From: Lucifuga dentata
Lineage: Eukaryota; Chordata; Actinopteri; Ophidiiformes; Bythitidae
Assembly (NCBI GenBank): GCA_014773175.1
Contig: VXCM01000066.1
Span: forward strand, 54,348-118,347
Reading direction: 5' to 3'
DNA length: 64,000 bases
In this document: piece after piece, positions 28,501 through 40,873 of the stretch
How the letters are laid out: every line of letters begins with the position of its first letter
How positions within the stretch are numbered: position 1 is the first letter of the stretch
Program-made: the position numbers and the translations under genes
Notes under the pieces: generated by a model
Databases searched by the model: none
Seen by the model: only the letters and a program-made list of their open reading frames with translations
Told to the model about the DNA's origin: nothing

Positions 28501-31500
28501 TATATTGTTAACTGATGTCAAAGAACTTATTCATTAATGTAAGAAATGCCAATTTCAAGCTGACGGTCCTTGTTTAAATTTGAACACTTTAATGCCCCTT
28601 ATGAGACACACACATGCACACGCACACACAGGGATTACACACTCGGACTATTGAGAATGGAGAACTACTTGCTTGAATTTATTTCTGCAATCAGCCAAGT
28701 TCTAATTAGTACTGCTCTGTGTAGCCCTGAGGCACATAAGAAAAACAAAACAGCAGGAAGCCATGAATTTCGCTTTGAAACAGTACAAGACAATCAATGC
28801 TTTTGCCTTTTACAATAAATTCCTTCTAAAAAAAAAAAAAAACNAAAAAAAAAAAAAAATCAAATGACTATTGAGATTGAACCTGATTTAGGATTTAGCT
28901 GATTTAAGCTTTCACTTTGTCATCCAATTCAATTCTTCTGGGGGTTCTACATCGAGCAACTCTGAAAGCAGGTGAAAACCAGATTAGTGCCTATTTCATG
29001 GCTGTCAGCTGTGGAAATCTTGGCACGTAGTGTAACTGTTTTTCGGCACTCACAGATCTTACAAGACATTTGGAAATGTCTGGAAAACCATCCAGGCTAC
29101 TTAACTACAGATCAATCACCTGGGCAAAAATCTAACTTTCAGTATAATATACATCAAACTGAAAAACATTTTTTGTAAATGTGTGATAAAGAGGCATATG
29201 TAATAAACATATCAGTTAATTTCCACTATAAATCATTTTTTAAAATATTGTAAAGGTAAGATTTGAAGATGTAAAGTTTTTTATGGTTTTATTATAAATC
29301 TTTCTATTATAAACATTTATGTGTAGACTATTTCATTTTGAATTTAGAGCTTTTTCTTTTGGTTGATCTCTTAGAGTTTGTATTTTTGTCTACAACTAAT
29401 AAAACCATTGTAATTTTATTGCTTTTTTCCAGTAGCCATTATTGTCCATGAAAAGTTAAAATGCATACAAAAAGTCAATCAAAACGTTACTAAAATCTAC
29501 TGAAGGTCAGTGCAGTGACCTATCTACAGGTCACTGCACTGATAGATAGGTTTTAGGTAATTTCTCATTATTTTACAGAATTATAATGACTTCTCAAAAT
29601 ATGTCAGTAATAAGTTATTTACATTAAAATGCTACATACTCTATACTGTAATACTGTAATTTGTCAAAGTTATTTGCAGTACAAGTGCACAATTTTAATT
29701 GTTTTATGGCATGACTGATACTTTTAGATATGTTATGTATACTGTGGCATTCCATGATCCATTTTAAAAATCCTGATTGAAAATCAAATTTCAAAAGAAA
29801 AGCAATGCATTAAACAGTTACGTAGACCAAGGTTAGAAGCGTTAATCAGGGCAAAGGAATATTTCAGGAGAGTTGAGCTGCTGAAGTGAACAGTATTTCA
29901 TTGAATATACTGTATATACTTTGGTCAGACTGGCAGTTTCTCAAACAGTAGCATGGTACCTCCTTAACTAATACTTTCACTAGATTTGGCATGGTGATAG
30001 AGGCTCCTTTAAAAACAGTATAGAGTGTACTTGTAGATGAGATTTCAGTGATAAATAAGTCCCTGGAGAGCCTCTTGTTTCACCCTCCGTTCTTTACCCT
30101 TCTCTCTTAAATAAAGACGAATGCTGAAAACGGCTTGAGTCAGGAGTNCCCTCCGTTCTTTACCCTTCTCTCTTAAATAAAGACGAATGCTGAAAACGGC
30201 TTGAGTCAGGAGTGCAGAGTCAAGGCTCCAGTTTCAGCTCAAATTGCCTGACTGATATGATAATTATGATACCTAAGCACCCACATCCTGTCAATCCACT
30301 CAAACATGGAAAGAGGTGCATGAAAAATAAATGGCAGGTTGCAGAATGCTTGACCGCTCTGACATTGGCATCATACCATGGTGTTCATAACTGCAGAGGG
30401 TCTAAGTAAAGACCATAGAAACAAGCCACCATATCCGTCTCGAGAAAAACAAAAAGAGGAAAAAGAAACCCTCATAAATAGGTAAGTTCATTTGCTGCGG
30501 ATCTGTGGGAACCCATTTTTTTTCCCATCCTGCTCAGACTAAAAGCACACGCTATGCAAAGAAAGGCCACGGAGGATGAATGAGTGGAGGAAGTGCTTGC
30601 TCACTAAGCCTGGTGTGTGGCCAAGAGTGAAGACGGGCCACAAAGCCTCCCTTTGTACTGGAGCTCTCCTCTCTGTGGGGGCTGCGCTAATCTGCTATTA
30701 ATAAAAAAAAAAAAAANGAAAAAAAAAAATCACTGAGCAACAAGAGGGGATGGATGGAGCTGGAGCTCAGAGAACCTGCCTGTGATGTAAGAGGTACGCC
30801 TGCTGGAGATAACAACGGGCCTGGATGGACACACATAAGCCCTCATTGTTACCACTTCTCAACACATTGCAGTGATATTCATCTTCCATGTCAATCCCGT
30901 TTCTATGACAAAAATCTGCATGTGTTTAAGAGTTGTTTCACGAGTCATAAATATGTCAGCGAGCTACTTTACCTTTGTGAAGTTTCCTTCAAAACTGTGG
31001 ATGTCCAGCTGAGGCTTCTGGGCATAGACGTAGGTGCTGATGGATAAGAGGTCCTGAGACAAGCCAAAGTTACAGAAAGGAAGATAAAGTCTTTAGTGCT
31101 GATTAATGCAAAATTCAAATACAAAAAGGCTTTTAATGTTTGCAATCCATAAATATAAGCTCATTCAACTGTTGTTCAACACTGAAAGACAATGTCAGCT
31201 ACAAACCTAAAATAATCTAAATATGAACTTTTGCAAATGCGTTTTTGCCATGGTTTCATTGGTAGCAATGTGAAATAACTGACAAAAACACAAGCAATGG
31301 TTTGTTCTCAAAGTGAAGACGGAATAAAACATAAACGATGCACCATGATCTGTTTCTCACAGTCATCCAAACAAAGGACTGCAGCCTCTGACCTGTCAAG
31401 CACCACCAGCCTTTTTTCCCCAAAGTGGAACAAAATTGATTGTAAATATTAAATTATTCAGGCAGGCAGGCAGGCAGCTTCTGCAGCAGCCAGGCAACCT

Positions 31501-34500
31501 CCAGCCGTGCTCAGATAGTGTTCTCCTGGTGAGAACATGGGCAGAGCGGTTAAGGAGGCACAGGGAAGATTATTTTACTGAACCCCCAATGGAGAGTAAA
31601 GTTGCTCCAGACGTTTATACAAGGAAGCACAGAGACTCAGAATGATGCCACATTCAGACCATTTGGTTGCTAAACTTAGACACACACAAACAGATCAGAT
31701 TCATTTAGTGGTTGAGAAGACTTTTGGTTTGTTTCTGAATCATCTCAGTAGTCATGTAGCATGGATATATAATTTAATAAGACTGACTTACTAATAACTT
31801 TTTTGGGGACTGAAAATTGTTACAGAAACTCATTGATCATGGCTAACAACTGTATTATATAGCACATCACTTTTACTATCTGCAGATTTGGACTGTAAAT
31901 TTGAGGTCAAGTGCTGAATGTGAGGTGAACACAGATGTATCATTTGTTTAAAAAAATTAATTAATTTGTTTTAACTCTTGACAAATACACCAAGTTTGGG
32001 AGAAATGATACAGATGCCACAACCTCAATCACTAAATGACTTGCTGAAACAATTCGATATCAAGTGTTTTGGAGCAGCTAAAGGAAGCTGCTGTCAGGTT
32101 TAGCTTGTTGCTGATGTTGGTTATCTGTGATTAAGGTTCCATCACAACAAACAACTTTAATTACTTTGCTTTTAGTGATAATATTGATTCACTTTTTTAC
32201 AGCGGTTGGTACATTCACAGTCAGAAACAGGCAAATTTAAGAGATACATGACATCATAACGGCTGCATACCCCCACTGCTGGTAGACGCTGTGTGCAGCC
32301 AACAGCAACTTTGAGTTTCCAGTCTGTTTCTCCATCCAGCTGATCTGTTCTGATGAAACATGAACCTGAAAAACAATAAAACTAAATCAAATTTCAGGCA
32401 GTTCAGTGTCTGTTATTTGGTTTTTCACTTTCACCTGCACTGAGAGTGAGGTCCTGCTGTCACTATAGTACCGGAATTCCTTATGTTTCCACGCTAGCAA
32501 TCAAAATGTTCCTTTCCTATCCTGATAGATAATTCCTGTGCAATCATTTAAACAGGAAATTAACCCAACTTTGACTCAAACACCTCAGATGTCTCTGATC
32601 AAATAGAATTTCAAGCTTTGCAATGTTTCCTTACATTTCACCTAGACTAATAAACAGTGCATAGATCAAACATTTTTACTGATACTACAACAAAAGGCCA
32701 TATTAAATTCACATATACATTCTGGACCTGTTTCACTGAAATTATATTGCACTTATTGAGTGAAAAACTGCTTTATTCTTTATTCAATCAGTTCGAAGTC
32801 TTGAAATCTGGGAGGTGCTATAGAGTGCCACTGGCAGCCAAGAGATCTTTTATTCCAACTGCCATAAATATCCTGAACTCTGCAAATTGACCACTTGTAC
32901 TTGCTCCATTGTCTGGCACTTGTAATTTTTTTTTTCTGTTATATGGATTTTATGTATGTATGAAGTGTGCTTGTCTGTTCTGATTTTTAACGGGTGGAAA
33001 TTACGGATTACGGTGAAAAACTACGGATTTCCATAGGTGGAAATTTTAACAAATTTCCACCTATGGTGGACAATAAAGTTCAGCTCTGTTCTGTTCTGTT
33101 CTATTCTATTCTAAAATCTATAGCTACATCTTTAAAATTATTGGTATGATTTTATATATATTTCCATAGAATTCTGCAAAAAACATTTGGTATTTTTAGA
33201 AACACTACGATCTAAACAAGAATTTAAAATGAAATCAATCAGCTCTGAACAACATTCATCCAAAGAACAGTTTTGTAATGATGATAATGTCTAAAGTATA
33301 TAATATGCTTAGAATTGTATGAATATTTAAAATATTCATTGGTTAAAAGAAAGATGGCAATGTAAGAGAGAGCCTGTGGCAGGATATAGAGAATCTGTGC
33401 TTGTTGTGGACACCACACGGCCTCATAAACGTTCAGCAGTCGTGACCTGTATTGATCTGAGGTAATATTACATATGAAACTGATGGATGAGAGCCACTAT
33501 TTGACAGAGAGGGTAAAGGGCGGCAATAAACCATCCCTGGAGGGTTAAGTATGATGGAAAACATTAACACGAGGAGGATGATTCATGCTTTCCTTCTGCT
33601 GCAATGGCAGTTCCACTCCTCAAACTGAGGTGTGTGTGTGTGTGTATGTGTGTGGGTGAGTATGTAACAGACTGTGTATGAGTGAGTATGTGTGTGTAAG
33701 TGTGTTTGTTTTTCAGGCATAAAGACATCATCAGCTCCCTGCCAAGCATATTGGCACATCAAAGATTGATGGAAATGATGTCCTCAGAACATTTCCTCCC
33801 GATGCCCCTTAGAAAAGAGCCAGGACCTGACACAGCTCATTGATTAATTGGAATTTACATCATCAGTCACCGGAAGAATGTGTGATAAACCATATGAATC
33901 ACAGGCTGCCTTGATCAGATGATGTCAAAGGAGTGGAAGTGTGTGGAAAAAAATCACATTTCTCACCCACTTTCTCTGTTAAAGTGCCTCAGGGCACACA
34001 AAGTTCACGACATCAACTTTAATGATTTGCTACTGTTTAATAGTAGTAATAGTAATAATTGTTGAATAGCCTTTCCTGAGGTTTCTTCCATTTTCCTTAT
34101 ATAAGGTTTTTAGGGAGTTTTTCCTCATCTTCTTAGAGAACTTGGGCTGGGTCGGGAACCACTAATATGTGGGTCTGTAAAACCCTTTGAGACACTGTAT
34201 GTGATATTGGGATATACAAATAAACTTGACTTGTTTATTAAGATTTCAATCCCTTTTTACAGATTTATAAATTCTGTCTCACTTCACATTGATAAAGATT
34301 CAGTAATACCCTGCCTCTCACCATTTTTCTCCGATGTTCTCAAGAATACCATGTCTGCAGGAATCCTCTGGTTCTACAAAAAGAAAGAATGAGAACATAA
34401 GTGGCAGCATGTTATTGAGCACTGTGGCAAAAGCCTTCTGAATCTTCCTGAATAATTAAACAAGGTCAATACCTTGACCAGGGGATGAAGGAGAACCAGC

Positions 34501-37500
34501 TTCTAAAGTCTGTCTAGCACACAGTAATGGAATTTTTATTTGTCCACTTGCCAGCAGCAGCTAGATTTCACATTGGTTGAGCTAAAACTGAAAATCACAA
34601 ACTAAATAGGTGAGTGGGATTTTAGTTTCACAGTCCTAGCAACAGTTTTCGCACTCTGGATGGTACACTCAAACCCAGCTCACTTACTTTATCTACTTTA
34701 AGGCAGCTGTTAACGCTTCCAAAATCCCCCCTTTTCCCCTTTTTTAACTGTACTGTAGCTGATGCGTGCAATCACAATAAAATTATATGTAAAACTTTCA
34801 CAAAAGTGCCAGAATAATTAATGAAAGCAGCAGATGCTCTTTATATTAACTGTGGGCAATCAGATGAGAAGAGTAGTTAGTTTTGCAGAATAATTAGACA
34901 CCAGGGTGATAAATGACTGAGGTGGTAGCATATGTAGGAGGAAGTTCTGACCCATGACCAAAAGTGGGCAGTTTAAAATTCCATCATGCAAAGTCATCTA
35001 CTGGAAATACAAAAGTTTTACCTTCTCAACAATGATCAGATCTCCAACTTGTATGTCTGAACTCTTCACTTGAATTTTACCTGAAGACAAAACAGGTCAG
35101 ATGAAAAATGTCAAATACCACTGACAGAAATCTAACTTCACTCAACAGGCACATTTTAATTAAAAGTGCCAAATTTTTATGATTAATTTTTTAGCAGTTG
35201 TGAAATAAAAATGCAGTTATTGATTTCTGTTTTTTTTGTTTTGTTTTTTTTTCTGTTGCTCTTCTTTCTTTCTCCATTTCAAACACATTGATTACCTCTA
35301 ACTTCTGCTAATGCAATACCCTTCTGTTTTCATCTCTGGAGCGACGCACAGACAAATACGAGGCATAAGGCCACTCTCAATTATACTGACTGAACATCCT
35401 CCACGCCCCTTCTCCTACTGTGCGCACGTGCACGCGTGACTATGTACATGCACACGAGTACACGCGGCGTGAAAGTTACATCCTTCACAGGCGTCACAGA
35501 TATCACACAAGGGGATTTACCACTCATTCAACAAAGGGGCAGATCTTACTGTAGATCATACAGCTGAGAAACTGGAGAGAAAAAAAAATCAATGCAATTA
35601 CAGTGAGAAGAATGACCTCTGTTACAAGTGTAAATCCGCTGGAGGACCGTCTCTTAATTGCATGAGGATAGCTTGACTATACATTGAAATATCTGTTACC
35701 ATAGTGTCAGCAATCAGTTACCGGCACGAGAAGGAATATGGATAGATTGCTTCTGCCCCGCCCCCCTCCCAGCTCACCTCGCATCGTGAGCTTGCTGTAA
35801 AGTTGAGAGTTCATCTCCTTGTCCCGTTGGTAGCGTCGCACTTCGTCTACAGCTTCTCGCATCATTGTGACGGCCAGCACAAAACCCTGAGTGACAAAGC
35901 GTGTCAAAAAAAAAAAAANAAAAAAAAAAAATAGATTCATCACGCTGTGATCATCATGCCGCATAAAAGGAGACTTACAGGGATTCAGTAATGCCACTGT
36001 TAATATAACACAAAAGATATTAGTTTTGCATATAGTAAGATCTCCACAGATTTTTATGTGGTAGCGCAAAACATCATAAATTCAATAATTACAGAATAAA
36101 CAGTAAACTGGTTATATGATATGAGAGTGGTATATCCACGCTGCAAACTGCATTACATCCAAAACCAGAAAAAATGACTCCAAAAATTTTCTGATACAAA
36201 TCAATCACTGTAAACGTATTAATTCTCATTTACCAGAGGTGCCCAGTATGTGTATAAATAGCCAATTTTCAGCGATGGCACAAACTGCGAGCAGGCCACC
36301 ACCAGGAAGTAGAGATTGAGGAAGAACTTGAATTGCTGGTAGAGAACCTGAGAGAAGAAAGAAGACAAAGATTCAGAGAGGTGAGGGAACATGTCTGGGG
36401 AGTCAAAGACAAGAAGAGACAAACGGGATGCAGCTAGCAGACATAACAACAAAGCAGACAGGGTGTGTTACATGGCCCAAGATGTGAAAGTTACATGTTA
36501 AGCTACATACACATGAGCAGAGGTAAGATACTTCTATACTTTGTGCCTTCATCAGCGCACTGACAAGAGTACTGGCGCCAAACCAAGATCAATGCACTTT
36601 AAAGGACCATACCAGTGATGCTGCATGTTTAAGTCCAATAAATATCACTGGCATATTGACAACCATTTTCCAAAACAGAAAACTGTATTTTAGTTTTCCT
36701 GTTATTTTGCCAGATTCCCTAATCTTTCAAAATTAATGTTCAGGTGATACACCCACCATAAAATTCAATGTTTCGCCTGCTAACTTGTACGTCCGACTCA
36801 GAAGAGACGGTCATATTTAATTTCCCTTAAAAGCTGTCTTCTCCTGGGACTACATTCCCTGGCAGAGACATACATTTTCTTATGTGCAGCTCCATGTTGA
36901 ACCAGTTAAATAAAGTGACTTCAACAAAAGATTTAAAGGACCATACCATCCATTTTGCATGTTTGAGCCTAATACATTCAATTTACAAACACTAAAACGT
37001 TACTGACAATCATTTCCCAAAGCATACTACTGGAATGGTGAATTAAAAAATTTTTCCTACCTTCTAGACTGCCACTGGCTTCAGTTCATTCTGGTACGTT
37101 ATTAAAATCAATTTGTTAATACTTGAAACGTTCTCGGGATAGGTAATCCATCATTGTGAACAAGACATGTATTCAGGTTTTTTTTAGAAGTTATGTAATT
37201 TTAGCATTTAAGCGCAATAAAAAGCATGGAATGAAGGTATGTCTCCACCAGGGGATATAGTCCCAAAAGAAGACCTACGCTTATTGAAAAATTTAAACGA
37301 CCGTGACTTCATAAGGCTGCGTAACTATTAGCAGGCGAAACCTTGATTTTTAAGGTGGGTGTATCACTTGAATATTTGATTTTGAAAGATTAAGAGATTT
37401 TGCAAAATATCAGGAAAGCTGAAAAATGGTTTTATCCTTTGGGAAATGATTGGCAGTAATGTAACATGTATGAAAATTTAATATATTAGGCTCAAACATG

Positions 37501-39548
37501 CAAAATGGCCGGTATGTTCCTTTAATTGGCTGTGATGGATTACTTATCTCAGGCACGTTCCAAGTCTCTATATGTTGAGTTTAACAACGTTCCAAAATTA
37601 ACTCAAACCAATGGCCATCTGGAACGTAGGAAAAACAATTATAGTATTTACAGCTCTAGTAGAATGTTTTGGGAAATGACTGTCATGAACATGTATGAGG
37701 ATTGTACATATTGGGCTCAAACATGCAAAACCACCAGTATGGTCCTTAATGTTGGTAACTTCACATTATACTCATGGAAACTGGCATACAGGTTCCATTT
37801 TGCACTTAGAAGACACTTATGACTGCTGATGACATAAAGAATGATGGTGAATAAGGCTGTTATCTTAATCATACATGATGAGCTTGATTTGATCACATAT
37901 TGTTTCAGGTGCATTCAAATGGAGGATGTCTTATATTGCAAACACCAAAGTGCTACTGGTAACAACTTGAAGGCTCTTTACTAATGAGCTGTCCACTCAT
38001 TAATTATTACATGAAGGTACTTTTTTTTTTTTTGNTTTTTTTTTTTTTTGCATCTGTTAGTACCTCTGAGAGACCTTTAGTAGAAACCAACAGGCTCTTT
38101 ATCTAAGGTCAAATTTTGAATAATGTTTGCAATAATGAGAGTCGAGCATCTAGTCACAGATTATCAGAGACAATAGGATCAATGGACGACGCGCTGCAGT
38201 TAATGAACCCCTTGACCTTTAGGGAAAAATGCACACTGCTAAACTCAATTTGTGAGTATTTAATAATTCAAAGTGGAGCGGGAAAATAACAGAGGTGTTT
38301 GGTTCAGAGTCGATGAGAATATCTACATCTCTAACAGACAGTTGACATTTTATGGCACGGGCAAGATGGGCCTCTTAATCATGGAACCATTTGCGTTTTA
38401 ATAAGTAACTGATGGATCTCTAATGTCCCCTACAGTGTAAACCCTTAATTTAATGACTGAAAGGAACAGTTAACGATTAAAAAAAAAAGATGCAGTGCAT
38501 ACTACTGTGCTTTACGTACTGTTAAACTGTGACAACATCAACATATTTTACCTGGGAGGAGGAACTGTCGCTGGAGGGGACTATAAAAGTTAATAGCAGT
38601 GGGAACATAAAAAGCGCAAAATATATAGAATCAATAAAGCCATATAAGTGTGGTATCTGGACCAAAGATCAGAGGCTCAAATGTGCGTTCAGTTAAACCT
38701 CCAGGCTTCAGAACAGTAACGGTGCCGTGATTCTTCTGAAACTAACTCACCCCAGGCACAAAGGTGAAGATGTTGTACTTCTGGTTTTTGATGGCATTTT
38801 TGGGGTGCTTCTCCTCGCATTTCTCAGGGCGGCCGAGCCAAACCGTCCTGGCCTTCAGCTCCTTCTTCCTCCAACATGTGTGGGCCAGACAGTTGCAGCA
38901 GCTGAGAAAGAGAGAGATTTACTGTGTGCCATGAGTAAAAAAAAACTGATGCAAAGAGCTGTTGATTGTGTTGTGTATCAGCCAGAGTCGAAGTAAATTC
39001 ATTGTGTTTTTAATAAAAAACGAAATTAGTGAAACCGAGCTCAAGGCCGATACTTCTTAACAATGCAAATAGCCTCATTTCTCATCTTTTAATGGATTGT
39101 GGTCAAATGGCTCCACAGCTGTGTCCCGCTGCATTCATCGGTTATTTATATCCATGGTCTTGTCGGTGTTAATGAGATCTTCAAGGCTTCTTTTGACACA
39201 ATTTTATAAGGAAGCTCTTTGCTTGTGGCCCTTTAAAGGATCTGGAGAAGTCAGTATGTCTCCAGGAGGGAATTCCCATGCTAATGCTGAGGGAGTTAGA
39301 CTCTTCCTGTGCTGAAAAAAACTAGTTAACCTCCAAGAACCAGGTATGCTGTACGCAGACAGACAAAAAACCGTATGAAGAGCATAAATTAACACCAGTT
39401 GTCCTTGTATTTTCTTAATCATTTCACCTAAAGTTCACAAAACAACAACATTTGACATGGACAGGTTGTCCCTTCTATGTATCCATGTTATTATTTTATT
39501 ATTATTACCTTCTATGTATCAGTTATTATCATTTGAGAAAGTTCTAAG

Positions 39549-39593
<45 letters not shown>

Positions 39594-40834
39594 CAGGTTA
39601 AACTGGTCTACACTGGGGCTTATCTTGCACATCTCCATAAAACTGTGTTGTGTCGGAGTAAATTACAATCAGAGCAGCTCGATGCGAACATGACCTGAAC
39701 TGGCACCTGGGGGGCGGGGGCGGGGGCGGGGCGGGGGGATCAGTGTGTACCGTCATGGTGATCGCCTTGGCTTTTCCACTTTTTAAGCAAGTTGGCAAAA
39801 CGGACGACAAAATAAATCAACTTTGGTATAAGTCTTGTTTGTATTGGCCTTTGTGTTCCGTGTCTCTGTGCGCCCCAAGGCCAGATTCATAAGAGCGATT
39901 ATTTGCGCAAATGAATGCTATTCAAATAATATGCCGTTTGAACAGTCGGGGCTTATTCAGTGTGAATTATTTGTGTTTTATAATCCAACGCTAAGCACAT
40001 ATAAAATTACTGGAAAGCAACAAACTGGTCAGCTGTGAAAAATCCGATTTGTTCATTAGTGGGGNGGAGGGGCAATCAATATGCAGCTTGCACTGGAGAT
40101 GTACTACTAATAACAAAACGAGGCCGAAAACTGAGTGTAATATCAAATTTGGCTGCCAGTAAACATGTTTTGGCAGCACAATGATGCACAAATGAGTGTA
40201 CTGTGATGGCATAAACAAATTCTTCTCCAGATAAAAGGGGTTTTAGAGAGCGAAACCTGTCAAATTAATCATTAGCTGGATAAACTGCGCCTTTGTGTGT
40301 GATCTGAAAATCTTTTTGGACTGATGGTGCGCATCGAGGACCTCGACCAAAAAAACACGCCCTTATCCTCTTTGCAGTTCATGCAAAACTACTGGTGCAT
40401 TTGAAATCCAAACTGATCATCACAGGCTGACTGACAATATAAACCACATGCGTTTACAGAATGACAAAATAACTTTCAGAGTGCATTCAAGGTCCAAATG
40501 GAAGTTCAATAAATTTTATCTATAAATCACGTAAATGAAGGTTACTTTGCTATTATTTATGATTACACTGAAAGCTGCATATTTTTCTCTAAAAAACAAA
40601 CAAGAAAAAAAAAGCATGAGTGTTTTTAGACAAGGTTGAATATGAACGCAGCCTAGACAATCTCAGCAGAAGTTGTCAGAGATCTCTGTGTTGAGACATT
40701 TTTATCAAAAGTTGCATACATGTTACACGTCTACATGTAACAATAACAATTTTAAAACACCCAAAGATACTCTAGATAAAGCCATAAAACAAAAACAAAA
40801 AACAAAAAACACCTAAAAAAAAAAAACAAAAAAA

Positions 40835-40873
<39 letters not shown>

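Larger units (their letters stand above)
27215..30972. other. atp9b intron 9
   Basis: 3.8 kb with the L2-like LINE 3' end, the 29507 hairpin, N joins at 28844, 30148 and 30717, and a 22-T run near 28083. Nothing coding. Confidence 0.65.
31054..34321. other. atp9b introns 7 and 8 (around exon 8)
   Basis: Apart from exon 8 (32271-32365) this holds the LINE-like tails, the 33031 hairpin and a TG microsatellite; the remainder is unremarkable. Confidence 0.6.
36348..38750. other. atp9b intron 3
   Basis: 2.4 kb, nearly half of it the nested inverted-repeat element; a T/N join at 38035. Nothing coding. Confidence 0.7.
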
